A stretch of 6,153 nucleotides of DNA, taken from assembly GCA_903854805.1 (NCBI GenBank), contig CAINXK010000396.1, forward strand, positions 1 through 6,153. The letters are read 5' to 3'. A program made the position numbers and the translations under genes. Below are positions 1 to 4,416 of the stretch, piece after piece. Positions within the stretch are counted from its first letter, which is position 1. The number at the start of each line of letters is the position of its first letter. The DNA is from an uncultured Anaerolineae bacterium. GTDB taxonomy: Bacteria; Chloroflexota; Anaerolineae; Anaerolineales; Villigracilaceae. The notes beneath the pieces were generated by a model. That model was given only the letters and a program-made list of their open reading frames with translations, ran no database searches and was not told where the DNA came from.

Positions 1-208
1 CGGTGAGTATATTGCCCCTCATACCAGATTCCAGTTGTGCGTTATATTCAGGGCGGATGAGGCGCAGACAGAAGGATAATCCCCAGCCGGAAAGCACCAT
101 CCAGCCCAGTCCAATGACCTGCAAAATAATGTTCAGGCTTGTATTGTGTTTCAGATCGAGATTCCATGCGAGTATGAAGTTTTCGGGCAGGTTTTGGGTA
201 GCTTTCAT
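1..208 (-). CDS. Probable DUF3267 family membrane protein, N-terminal part only
   Basis: The frame is open from the ATG at 206-208 to the window edge, about 69 residues, so the C-terminal part lies outside. The protein starts MKATQNLPENFILAWNLDL and then has a hydrophobic segment at about residues 27-49, ending near the basic-polar RLIRPE. A short LPENF-type opening, a WxxDL strand and then a membrane helix resembles the start of DUF3267 proteins, a family of multi-pass membrane proteins proposed to be zinc metalloproteases. The HExxH-type site would lie outside the window, so this assignment rests on the N-terminus alone. The start is well fixed: an in-frame TGA lies at 221-223 and no other start codon lies between. 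There is no Shine-Dalgarno; a TATAGT box sits 6 nt before the ATG, suggesting a leaderless transcript. Other small membrane protein families cannot be excluded. Confidence 0.5.
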   Translation of the reverse strand, partial: MKATQNLPENFILAWNLDLKHNTSLNIILQVIGLGWMVLSGWGLSFCLRLIRPEYNAQLESGMRGNILT

Positions 209-214
209 GCAATA

Positions 215-223
215 ACTATATCA
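215..223 (-). promoter_or_regulatory. Extended -10 promoter for a leaderless message
   Basis: On the minus strand the sequence reads TGaTATAGT, an extended -10 element, followed by six bases and then the ATG at 208. Transcription normally begins about 7 nt after the -10 box, which would put the first base at the A of the ATG. No Shine-Dalgarno precedes this gene, which fits leaderless translation. The -35 region is weak. The same spacing is seen at mobA. Confidence 0.45.
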
Positions 224-293
224 CGACAACAGCCAGGTTCGATTATTGCAGGCCCTCTGGGATTTGGCGTGGTTAAAACCAATTGGACGCGGA

Positions 294-312
294 CGATTTG
301 CTTAGCAAATCG
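294..312. repeat. Perfect 8-bp inverted repeat, 3-nt loop
   Basis: cgatttgc at 294-301 is the exact reverse complement of gcaaatcg at 305-312, with loop tta. It lies about 86 bp upstream of the minus-strand start at 208 and about 64 bp past the end of the small disrupted gene at 376. It could be a repeat-element core, a protein site or a weak transcript-end structure. Confidence 0.6.
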
Positions 313-375
313 CGCGGAAAACGCGGATAAAAACCATGCCGTGCTGGAACCCCCGGTATTACCATATTTTTTAGG

Positions 376-480
376 TCATTTTTGCGTTTTGTATATGATT
401 GCGCCGGTACTAACTTCGAGCTTCACGGAAAATCCCAAAGAGCCAAAAATTAAGTATTCATAGCCAGAGTAGTCGGTGAA
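376..480 (-). pseudogene. C-terminal fragment of small gene disrupted by the IS
   Basis: Reading the minus strand out of the insertion sequence, a frame is open for about 34 codons to TGA at 376-378. It encodes FTDYSGYEYLIFGSLGF followed by SVKLEVSTGAIIYKTQK, rich in aromatic and beta-branched residues, as in a real beta-strand-forming protein end. It has no start codon of its own near the IS. The frame matches the start found on the far side of the IS (ATG at 1754): collapsing a 5-bp repeat (aaatt at 479-483 and 1720-1724 on the plus strand) rejoins them as ...LGNRN-FTDYSGYEY..., a protein of about 45 residues. I do not recognise the family. The fragment is short, so chance openness cannot be ruled out. 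Confidence 0.5.
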
Positions 481-490
481 ATTTCTACGA
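478..490 (+). repeat. Candidate left terminal inverted repeat of the IS
   Basis: GAAATTTCTACGA, starting 14 bp outside the transposase stop codon, pairs imperfectly with 1714-1726 on the other strand (9 of 13). The match is AT-rich and therefore weak evidence. Confidence 0.3.
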
Positions 491-491
491 A

Positions 492-1661
492 TCACTTTGT
501 CAAGGTAGGCAAGCGCTTGATCTGAGTTTCCAAATCAGCCATTGCCGCTTGCGACAAGCGCACACCAGTTTTATAGATGGTGGTGACAACCCGGACTATG
601 GGGTGTTTATTGCGCCACGTCATGCTCTGTGCAAACTTTAGAACGGTATCTAATTCATCCAACAGAGTGCCATTCCAATGTTGCTCCAAAGAGCCCCAAC
701 AATGTTCGATAGGATTGTATTTGCTATGATATGGCGGATAGTATGCCAATTGCACCGTGACCTGATTTTCTGCGACAAAATCTATAAGACGTTTGATAAA
801 TTGCGTGCGTCGGCTGTGATTTTCCGGTCCATTATCCATGTTTAAGACCAGGGTAGTAACCAATGGAAAACGTGGGCGCAAAACGGTCTTCCACAAATCT
901 TCCAAGCAATCAACAATAAAATCGTGGTAATCTTGGATGTACCGAGAGATAAAAACAGGGCTCCATTTTTTGGCAACAAAAATCCAAAAGGTGTCACGGT
1001 AGCATCAGGATTGAAATCATGATCTGCGGCAGCCACCGGAACCCGGTTATATCCGTCACGCGAAAGTTCACCGATTTTGACGATAGCTTTCGCATCCAGC
1101 GATATCCGCAGTATATCGGCCCGCGCGTCTGCATCAATGTTCACCCGATGTACTTCGTCAAAAATTGCGTCGGTCTCAGGAACTTTTTTTGGGTTTTCGT
1201 TTGGCTACTTTGCGCAGATGGTATCCAAATTCGTTCAATTTCGTACTCACTGTACGGCGATTGGGTACATCAACTTCAGTATAACCTTTTTTCTCGATCA
1301 ATTGACTGCGCACTTCATTTGCACTCAACCGAGTATAGAGCCGCTCTGTCTTGAAACTCGGATCAATCTGACTTTGGGGACCTACAATCTCCCGAATATC
1401 TTGCTCCAGGTTAGGCCAGTGTTCTTCGGCTCGTTTCCGACCACGTCCGGAGAAGTTGTCGATACATGTAAAACCGCTCTGCAATTCATGCTGTCCTTTC
1501 CGAATCGTGATTCGATTCCAACCAAGTTCTTTTTCCGCGCGCTGCGCACCACCACGCCCAAGCATTTTCACTGTGCGAGCCATAAAAAGCCTACGCGTTG
1601 CACCTGTCAAACTCTGGGCTGTCTCTATCAACACTGTCTTCAATGATGCGTTAATTTCCAT
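492..1661 (-). pseudogene. ISAzo13-family transposase, two frameshifts
   Basis: This is a DDE-type transposase that would cut and join its own IS ends. Three reading-frame pieces make one 390-residue protein, a normal length for the family. 1661-1191 encodes the helix-turn-helix region (MLGRGGAQRAEKELGWNRIT) and the linker up to KRKPKK. About 1183-926 carries the first likely catalytic Asp in ISLDAKAIVKIG (codon 1094-1096) and ADHDFNPDATVTPFGF. About 923-492 carries the second Asp in LNMDNGPENHSRR (834-836) and the Glu in YYPPYHSKYNPIEHCWG (705-707). The first break is an extra A in a run of seven (T7 at 1184-1190 on the plus strand), where PKKVPET would be expected. The second is a missing base at about 921-926, between SKITT and DFIVDCLEDLW. 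The two shifts cancel, so the first and last pieces share a frame. A Shine-Dalgarno (GAAGGA, 1668-1673) lies 6 nt before the ATG. Sequencing errors could explain one or both shifts. Confidence 0.9.
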
Positions 1662-1667
1662 TTTTTA

Positions 1668-1673
1668 TCCTTC
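1668..1673 (-). promoter_or_regulatory. Ribosome binding site of the transposase
   Basis: GAAGGA on the minus strand lies 6 nt before the ATG at 1659-1661 and supports that start. The conserved helix-turn-helix region begins about 30 residues later, which agrees. Confidence 0.6.
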
Positions 1674-1685
1674 TATTACGATTGA

Positions 1686-1710
1686 CCAGAAGGATAACCT
1701 ATAATTCTGG
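1686..1710. repeat. 6-bp inverted repeat near the IS right end
   Basis: ccagaa (1686-1691) and ttctgg (1705-1710) are exact reverse complements separated by 13 bp. They lie between the IS end and the transposase start. This could be an internal transposase binding or promoter-control site, or chance. Confidence 0.3.
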
Positions 1711-1721
1711 ATATTTTATAA

Positions 1722-1754
1722 ATTCCGATTCCCTAAATAAAAAGTACGTTTCAT
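1722..1754 (-). pseudogene. N-terminal fragment of small gene disrupted by the IS
   Basis: A perfect Shine-Dalgarno (AGGAGG, 1762-1767 on the minus strand) lies 7 nt before ATG at 1752-1754. The frame reads MKRTFYLGNRN and then, inside the proposed IS, meets L-stop at 1716-1718. Such a good start signal followed by a 12-codon frame is unusual, and the matching frame reappears on the left of the IS (376-480). The frame is also open upstream of this ATG. It could begin at ATG 1836-1838 (28 more residues), or at an ATG at 1878-1880 that overlaps the amrS stop as TAATG. I prefer 1754 because of the Shine-Dalgarno and because a TATAAT box lies inside the upstream part. The function is unknown. Confidence 0.55.
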
Positions 1755-1857
1755 ATTTTCTCCTCCTGAGAGAAATGGGGGTTGGTTGGTGGAGTGAATA
1801 TCAGGGAGATCAGGAATTTCAGGTTCTCCACCACACATCCTTTTTGGACGTTGATAG
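1755..1857 (-). other. Leader of the disrupted small gene, with 8-bp inverted repeat
   Basis: Between a TATAAT box (1858-1863) and the ATG at 1754 lies a leader of about 97 nt. TGGTGGAG at 1787-1794 and CTCCACCA at 1826-1833 (plus strand) are exact reverse complements enclosing 31 nt. The distance to the Shine-Dalgarno at 1762-1767 is about 20 nt, so folding could affect translation. It matches no riboswitch class that I recognise. Confidence 0.35.
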
Positions 1858-1863
1858 ATTATA
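1858..1863 (-). promoter_or_regulatory. Candidate -10 box for the disrupted small gene
   Basis: A perfect TATAAT on the minus strand, just downstream of the amrS stop (1880-1882). The expected start of transcription is near 1851. No good -35 box is seen at 17 bp, so the strength is uncertain. Confidence 0.35.
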
Positions 1864-1879
1864 CAGCATCTTTTCGACA

Positions 1880-3028
1880 TTAATATAGGCTTCTTGGGAT
1901 TCTTTCGGCATTAATCCTGATTTGCCCTGGATTTTCCGGCCAAATTCCCGCTATTTTTGCCCCACAGCCCGGGCAGGTACCCAACGCGCTGATGCGGTAA
2001 TCCTGCAGCATATACCCGCGCCGGCGCACGAGCACTTTATTGCACTTCGGGCAGTGGGTATCTTCATATTCTTCCACCCGCCCGGGCAGGTTGCCGGCAT
2101 AGACATAATGTAATCCGGCTTCTTTGCCAATCTCTGCCGCGCGGATCAACGTCTCGGGCGGGGTATTGCCAGGTGAGGTCATTTTATAATCCCGGTGAAA
2201 AGCCGTCACATGCCAGGGAATATCCGCTGAAACCGATAACAGAAAACGCGCGATTTCAAACAGTTCTTCGGTGCTGTCATTAAACCCGGGCACCAGCAGC
2301 GTTACAACCTCCACCCACAGGCCCAGGTCATGCGCCTTCTGGATGGTATCGAGCACATTTTTGAGCACCCCGCCCAGGCTGCGATAATTTTTTGCCTGCA
2401 TGGATTTCAGATCAACCTTGTATGCTGAGAGATGCGGGCGCAGATATTCCAACGCTTCTGGCGTGGCATTCCCATTCGAGACGTAGGCGCACTGCAGCCC
2501 GGCAGCCCGGGCTTCCTTAAAGACAGCGACTGCCCATTCGCTGGTGATCAACGGTTCGTTATACGATGAAACAATCACATCCGCCTGCACCTTCCGGGCA
2601 GCTTTGACCAGTTCCTGGGGGCTGATGCGCCTGACCAGATTCAAAGATGCATCCGAAGCCGGGTCGCGCAGTGCTTGTGATGTCAGCCAGTTCTGACAGT
2701 AAGCGCAGTGAAAATCACAGCCCAGCATGCCAAATGTCAGCGCAGTTGCACCCGGCAGGAAGTGTGAAAACGGTTTTTTCTCGATCGGATCAGCCTGCAA
2801 GGCGGCCACATAACCCCAGGGCACGCGCAGCTGCCCGGCGGAGTTAAAACGCACCTGGCAAATGCCACGTTTACCAGGGTTGATCGTGCAGCGGTGTGCG
2901 CAAGCCAAACAGCGCACAGCCTGTGCGGGTAAATCTTCAAACAAATCTGCTCTAGCTGTCATTTCATCTAAAACACTCGCCAATTCAGCCATCATACTCC
3001 TGTGAAGGGTTTCATCAATTCTGTTCAT
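1880..3028 (-). CDS. amrS: AmmeMemoRadiSam-system radical SAM protein (AmrS)
   Basis: This is a radical SAM enzyme of 382 residues, the usual size for AmrS proteins. The [4Fe-4S]/SAM motif CxxxCxxC is present as GCDFHCAYCQNW (Cys104, 108, 111). An N-terminal cysteine group precedes it (C40, C43, C47, C57 in RCLACAHRCTINPGKRGICQ). SSYNEP (154-159) and YVSNGNATPEAL (182-193) follow, in the barrel. A C-terminal zinc-ribbon-like pair, CPKC (326-329) and CPGC (352-355), ends the protein. The family usually occurs with Memo and AMMECR1 proteins; its substrate is not established, and neither partner is in this window. The start is uncertain. Met1 has GGGGGAG almost touching it, whereas Met12/Met13 (2995/2992) follow an AGGAG at 2997-3001. 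The gene is divergent from mobA, with 32 bp between them. Confidence 0.92.
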   Translation of the reverse strand: MNRIDETLHRSMMAELASVLDEMTARADLFEDLPAQAVRCLACAHRCTINPGKRGICQVRFNSAGQLRVPWGYVAALQADPIEKKPFSHFLPGATALTFGMLGCDFHCAYCQNWLTSQALRDPASDASLNLVRRISPQELVKAARKVQADVIVSSYNEPLITSEWAVAVFKEARAAGLQCAYVSNGNATPEALEYLRPHLSAYKVDLKSMQAKNYRSLGGVLKNVLDTIQKAHDLGLWVEVVTLLVPGFNDSTEELFEIARFLLSVSADIPWHVTAFHRDYKMTSPGNTPPETLIRAAEIGKEAGLHYVYAGNLPGRVEEYEDTHCPKCNKVLVRRRGYMLQDYRISALGTCPGCGAKIAGIWPENPGQIRINAERIPRSLY

Positions 3029-3046
3029 CTCCCCCGGCTGCCCTCA

Positions 3047-3054
3047 GTTATAAT
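3047..3054. promoter_or_regulatory. Shared bidirectional -10 core between amrS and mobA
   Basis: GTTATAAT reads as TATAAT on the plus strand (3049-3054) and as TATAAC on the minus strand (3052-3047); the inner TTATAA is a palindrome. On the plus strand it is followed by six bases and the mobA ATG at 3061, so the message would start at the ATG. On the minus strand the start would fall near 3040, giving amrS a leader of about 12 nt. The -35 elements are weak on both sides. Confidence 0.5.
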
Positions 3055-3060
3055 CGTGCC

Positions 3061-3660
3061 ATGCTCACTATCGCAATTCAAGCTGGCGGCGAATCACGCC
3101 GCATGGGACGGGATAAAGCTCTGCTGCCTTTTCTGGGGCAGCCGTTAATCCAGCGCATCGTCACGCGCCTATCTCCGCTGGCAACCGAACTGATCGTTAC
3201 CACCAACCAGCCGGAGGCTTACAGCTTCTTGAAAGTGCCATTGTTCCAGGATGAACGCCCAGGGCGCGGCGCGCTGGGTGGGCTCTTCACTGCGCTGCAA
3301 CATGCCAAACAACCGCTGGTAGCGGTGGTGGCTTGCGACATGCCCTTCGCCAGCCCGGCCCTGCTTGCTTTCCAGGCACGCCTGATCCAGGACGAAGCCG
3401 TCGACATCGTCATTCCGTGCATGCCTGACGGCTACGAGCCGCTGCATGCTGTTTACCGCCGCGAAACCTGCCTGCAAGCGGTGGAATGGGCTCTGGATAA
3501 CGACCAATGGAAGTTAATCTCCTGGTTTCCAAGAGTGCGGGTTCGCGCGCTTTCGCCGCAGGAGTGTCAGCTGCACGACAGGCTGGGACTGGCCTTTGCC
3601 AATGTTAACACACCACAGGAGTTGGCCGAGGCCGAGCTTCTAGCCCAGCAGGAAAGCTAA
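3061..3660 (+). CDS. mobA: Molybdenum cofactor guanylyltransferase
   Basis: MobA transfers GMP from GTP to molybdopterin to make the guanine dinucleotide form of the molybdenum cofactor, in the cytoplasm. The 199-residue length is normal. The N-terminal nucleotide-binding motif is present as AGGESRRMGRDKALLPF (residues 8-24), with Lys19 in the place of the GTP-contacting lysine. GRGALGGLFTAL (68-79), the metal-site ACDMPF (Asp93), YEPLHAVY (125-132) and the C-terminal FANVNTPQEL (179-188) are all typical. IQAGGES differs slightly from the usual VLAGGxS. No Shine-Dalgarno precedes the ATG; a TATAAT box 6 nt upstream suggests a leaderless message. No other Moco gene or molybdoenzyme is nearby. 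MobA-like nucleotidyltransferases such as MocA share the N-terminus, but EPLHAVY and NVNTP favour MobA. Confidence 0.92.
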   Translation: MLTIAIQAGGESRRMGRDKALLPFLGQPLIQRIVTRLSPLATELIVTTNQPEAYSFLKVPLFQDERPGRGALGGLFTALQHAKQPLVAVVACDMPFASPALLAFQARLIQDEAVDIVIPCMPDGYEPLHAVYRRETCLQAVEWALDNDQWKLISWFPRVRVRALSPQECQLHDRLGLAFANVNTPQELAEAELLAQQES

Positions 3661-3684
3661 GTTAGCGCATCACCAATACTGGGC
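3643..3684. repeat. Nested inverted repeats at the convergent mobA/usp junction
   Basis: gctaaGttagc (3656-3666) is a perfect palindrome that contains both stop codons. gcccag (3643-3648) and ctgggc (3679-3684) are exact reverse complements around it. There is no T-tract, so this is not a clear terminator, yet it is the only structure where the two transcripts meet. Confidence 0.3.
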
Positions 3685-4084
3685 AAGGCGCATGGGCAAC
3701 CACTTTCTGGCTGGTGCTGCCCAGCAGTAAACCCGCCAGCGAACTCATGCCGCGCGAACCCATCACGATCACATCAGCTTTCCGAATGGTGGCAATTTCA
3801 ATCACAGCTTCGGCCGGAGTTCCCTCGATCAATTCTGTATGGATCTCTCCTGGGATCTCACCGAGCGCTTTCAACGCAGCCTCTAAAATGATGTTTGCGT
3901 CGTGCAGGCGTATATCGAGGATGGTCTGCATATTCGGCTCACCTAAATATGAGGGGATATTGTTGTAAACCACGACGACGCGTACTGTCTCAGCCTTCAT
4001 TGTGCGTGCCAACTCGCCAGCCATTTTGGCGGTGTGCAAGGCATGCTCAGAACCATCTACAGCAAGCAGTATATTCCCGAACAT
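3662..4084 (-). CDS. Universal stress protein, UspA family, ATP-binding type
   Basis: This is a single-domain universal stress protein of 140 residues, the usual length. Such cytoplasmic proteins form dimers and help survival under starvation or stress; the exact partner is unknown. The N-terminal strand and loop ILLAVDGSEHA (5-15, with Asp10) and the C-terminal nucleotide motif G-x2-G-x9-G-S/T are present as GSRG(109-112)...LGSTS(121-125), so ATP binding is expected, unlike in the UspA subgroup that lacks this motif. HAPCPVLVMR closes the fold. The stop codon is one base from the mobA stop, in convergent orientation. A perfect AGGAGG (4089-4094) lies 4 nt before the ATG, and a good promoter lies at 4115-4143, so it is transcribed alone. 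Confidence 0.93.
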   Translation of the reverse strand: MFGNILLAVDGSEHALHTAKMAGELARTMKAETVRVVVVYNNIPSYLGEPNMQTILDIRLHDANIILEAALKALGEIPGEIHTELIEGTPAEAVIEIATIRKADVIVMGSRGMSSLAGLLLGSTSQKVVAHAPCPVLVMR

Positions 4085-4088
4085 ATTT

Positions 4089-4094
4089 CCTCCT
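4089..4094 (-). promoter_or_regulatory. Ribosome binding site of the universal stress protein gene
   Basis: A perfect AGGAGG on the minus strand, 4 nt before the ATG at 4082-4084. It fixes this start. Confidence 0.8.
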
Positions 4095-4114
4095 GGTTGA
4101 ATGAGATCAATTTA

Positions 4115-4143
4115 AGTATATAGCGAACGAGTCGAAAATTCAA
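4115..4143 (-). promoter_or_regulatory. Sigma-70 type promoter of the universal stress protein gene
   Basis: On the minus strand TTGAAT (4143-4138) and TATACT (4120-4115) are separated by exactly 17 bp, each close to consensus. The predicted transcript start near 4108 leaves a leader of about 24 nt with the Shine-Dalgarno in place. Confidence 0.7.
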
Positions 4144-4227
4144 TTAAATATGCGCCAACTTTGCAGCCGCTTTGCCAGCCACGGGGAAGCCCACCGATCA
4201 GCGTAGATTTACTGGCTATACTTGGGC

Positions 4228-4281
4228 TTGGTAAATATCTGGACCCGGACGCGGCGCTTGGGAGCGGGCCCGGCAGACCAA
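4228..4281 (+). repeat. Imperfect GC-rich hairpin
   Basis: Paired in order from outside: TTGGT (4228-4232) with ACCAA (4277-4281), CTG with CAG, CCGG with CCGG, and an inner CGCT-tggg-AGCG. The 5' side has bulges of 6 and 3 nt; the 3' side is nearly continuous. No T-tract follows, so it is not a terminator on the plus strand. Confidence 0.4.
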
Positions 4282-4348
4282 AGTAAAAAATAGCTGATCT
4301 TCCCAGCGGCAAGGAAGCGTGAACTACAGCCCACACCGATCTGGCAAT

Positions 4349-4373
4349 TCAGTTTCCATACCAGGGAAACTGA
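4349..4373. repeat. Perfect 9-bp inverted repeat, candidate operator or leader hairpin
   Basis: tcagtttcc (4349-4357) and ggaaactga (4365-4373) are exact reverse complements with a 7-nt loop. It ends 43 bp before the ATG. It overlaps a possible -35 box (TTTCCA, 4353-4358) placed 18 bp before TATTAT (4377-4382). It could therefore be a repressor site, or a hairpin in the leader if transcription begins upstream. Confidence 0.55.
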
Positions 4374-4382
4374 TGTTATTAT
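4353..4382 (+). promoter_or_regulatory. Possible promoter of the aminotransferase gene
   Basis: TTTCCA (4353-4358), 18 bp, TATTAT (4377-4382). Both boxes are imperfect (4/6 and 5/6). Transcription would start near 4389 and give a leader of about 28 nt. A start further upstream is equally possible. Confidence 0.3.
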
Positions 4383-4405
4383 TCGGCCAACCTTACTATC
4401 TTTTT

Positions 4406-4410
4406 GGAGG
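4406..4410 (+). promoter_or_regulatory. Ribosome binding site of the aminotransferase gene
   Basis: GGAGG, 6 nt before the ATG at 4417, which makes this start secure. Confidence 0.8.
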
Positions 4411-4416
4411 ATTCGC

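Larger units (their letters stand above)
209..375. other. Non-coding spacer with hairpin and repeated CGCGGA motif
   Basis: No convincing gene lies here on either strand. It contains a perfect 8-bp stem with a 3-nt loop (cgatttgc-tta-gcaaatcg, 294-312) and three copies of CGCGGA at 288, 313 and 322, two of them as ACGCGGA. No T-tract follows the hairpin on either strand, so it is not an ordinary intrinsic terminator. It may be a copy of a dispersed intergenic repeat; this needs genome-wide comparison and is an inference. Confidence 0.4.
478..1726 (-). mobile_element. ISAzo13-family insertion sequence, probably inactive
   Basis: The element is defined by its single transposase gene (492-1661, minus). 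The proposed ends are weak inverted repeats: GAAATTTCTACGA inward from 478 on the plus strand, and GGAATTTATAAAA inward from 1726 on the minus strand, matching at 9 of 13 positions. This gives a length of about 1.25 kb, near the small end for the family. The boundaries are uncertain. The alternative is 484-1719, flanked by a 5-bp direct repeat (aaatt at 479-483 and 1720-1724), and the palindromic AAATTT makes the two readings hard to separate. The IS sits inside a small minus-strand gene whose halves are on either side. The broken transposase suggests it can move only if another copy supplies the protein. Confidence 0.75.
4144..4416 (+). other. Long structured non-coding leader before the aminotransferase gene
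   Basis: These 270 bp hold no convincing gene. Moving rightward they contain a GC-rich imperfect hairpin (4228-4281), a small stem cttcc/ggaag (4299-4303 and 4313-4317), a perfect 9-bp inverted repeat (4349-4373) and the Shine-Dalgarno of the next gene. A weak TATACT at 4217-4222 could start a leader transcript through the hairpins. I see none of the conserved cores of the SAM, cobalamin, TPP, FMN or c-di-GMP riboswitches. It could be a regulatory leader, a small RNA gene or an operator region. Confidence 0.4.

Noticed and set aside
418..454. rc sequence ggctctttgggattttccgtg looked like an ISL3-type IS end, and gccaaaaatta (442-452) recurs inverted as the last 11 bases of the window.
   Set aside because: The stretch is better explained as codons (FGSLGFSV) of the disrupted small gene, and an AT-rich 11-mer match is weak.
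146..463. 105-codon plus-strand frame.
   Set aside because: No Shine-Dalgarno and no family resemblance; it runs across the start of the minus-strand gene, the hairpin and the small gene fragment.
1077..1646. 189-codon plus-strand frame opposite the transposase.
   Set aside because: It is antisense to the clear transposase and its protein resembles nothing; it is open by composition.
1682..1888. 68-codon plus-strand frame between the IS and amrS.
   Set aside because: It runs from the IS into amrS across the start signals of the minus-strand small gene; no ribosome site or family resemblance.
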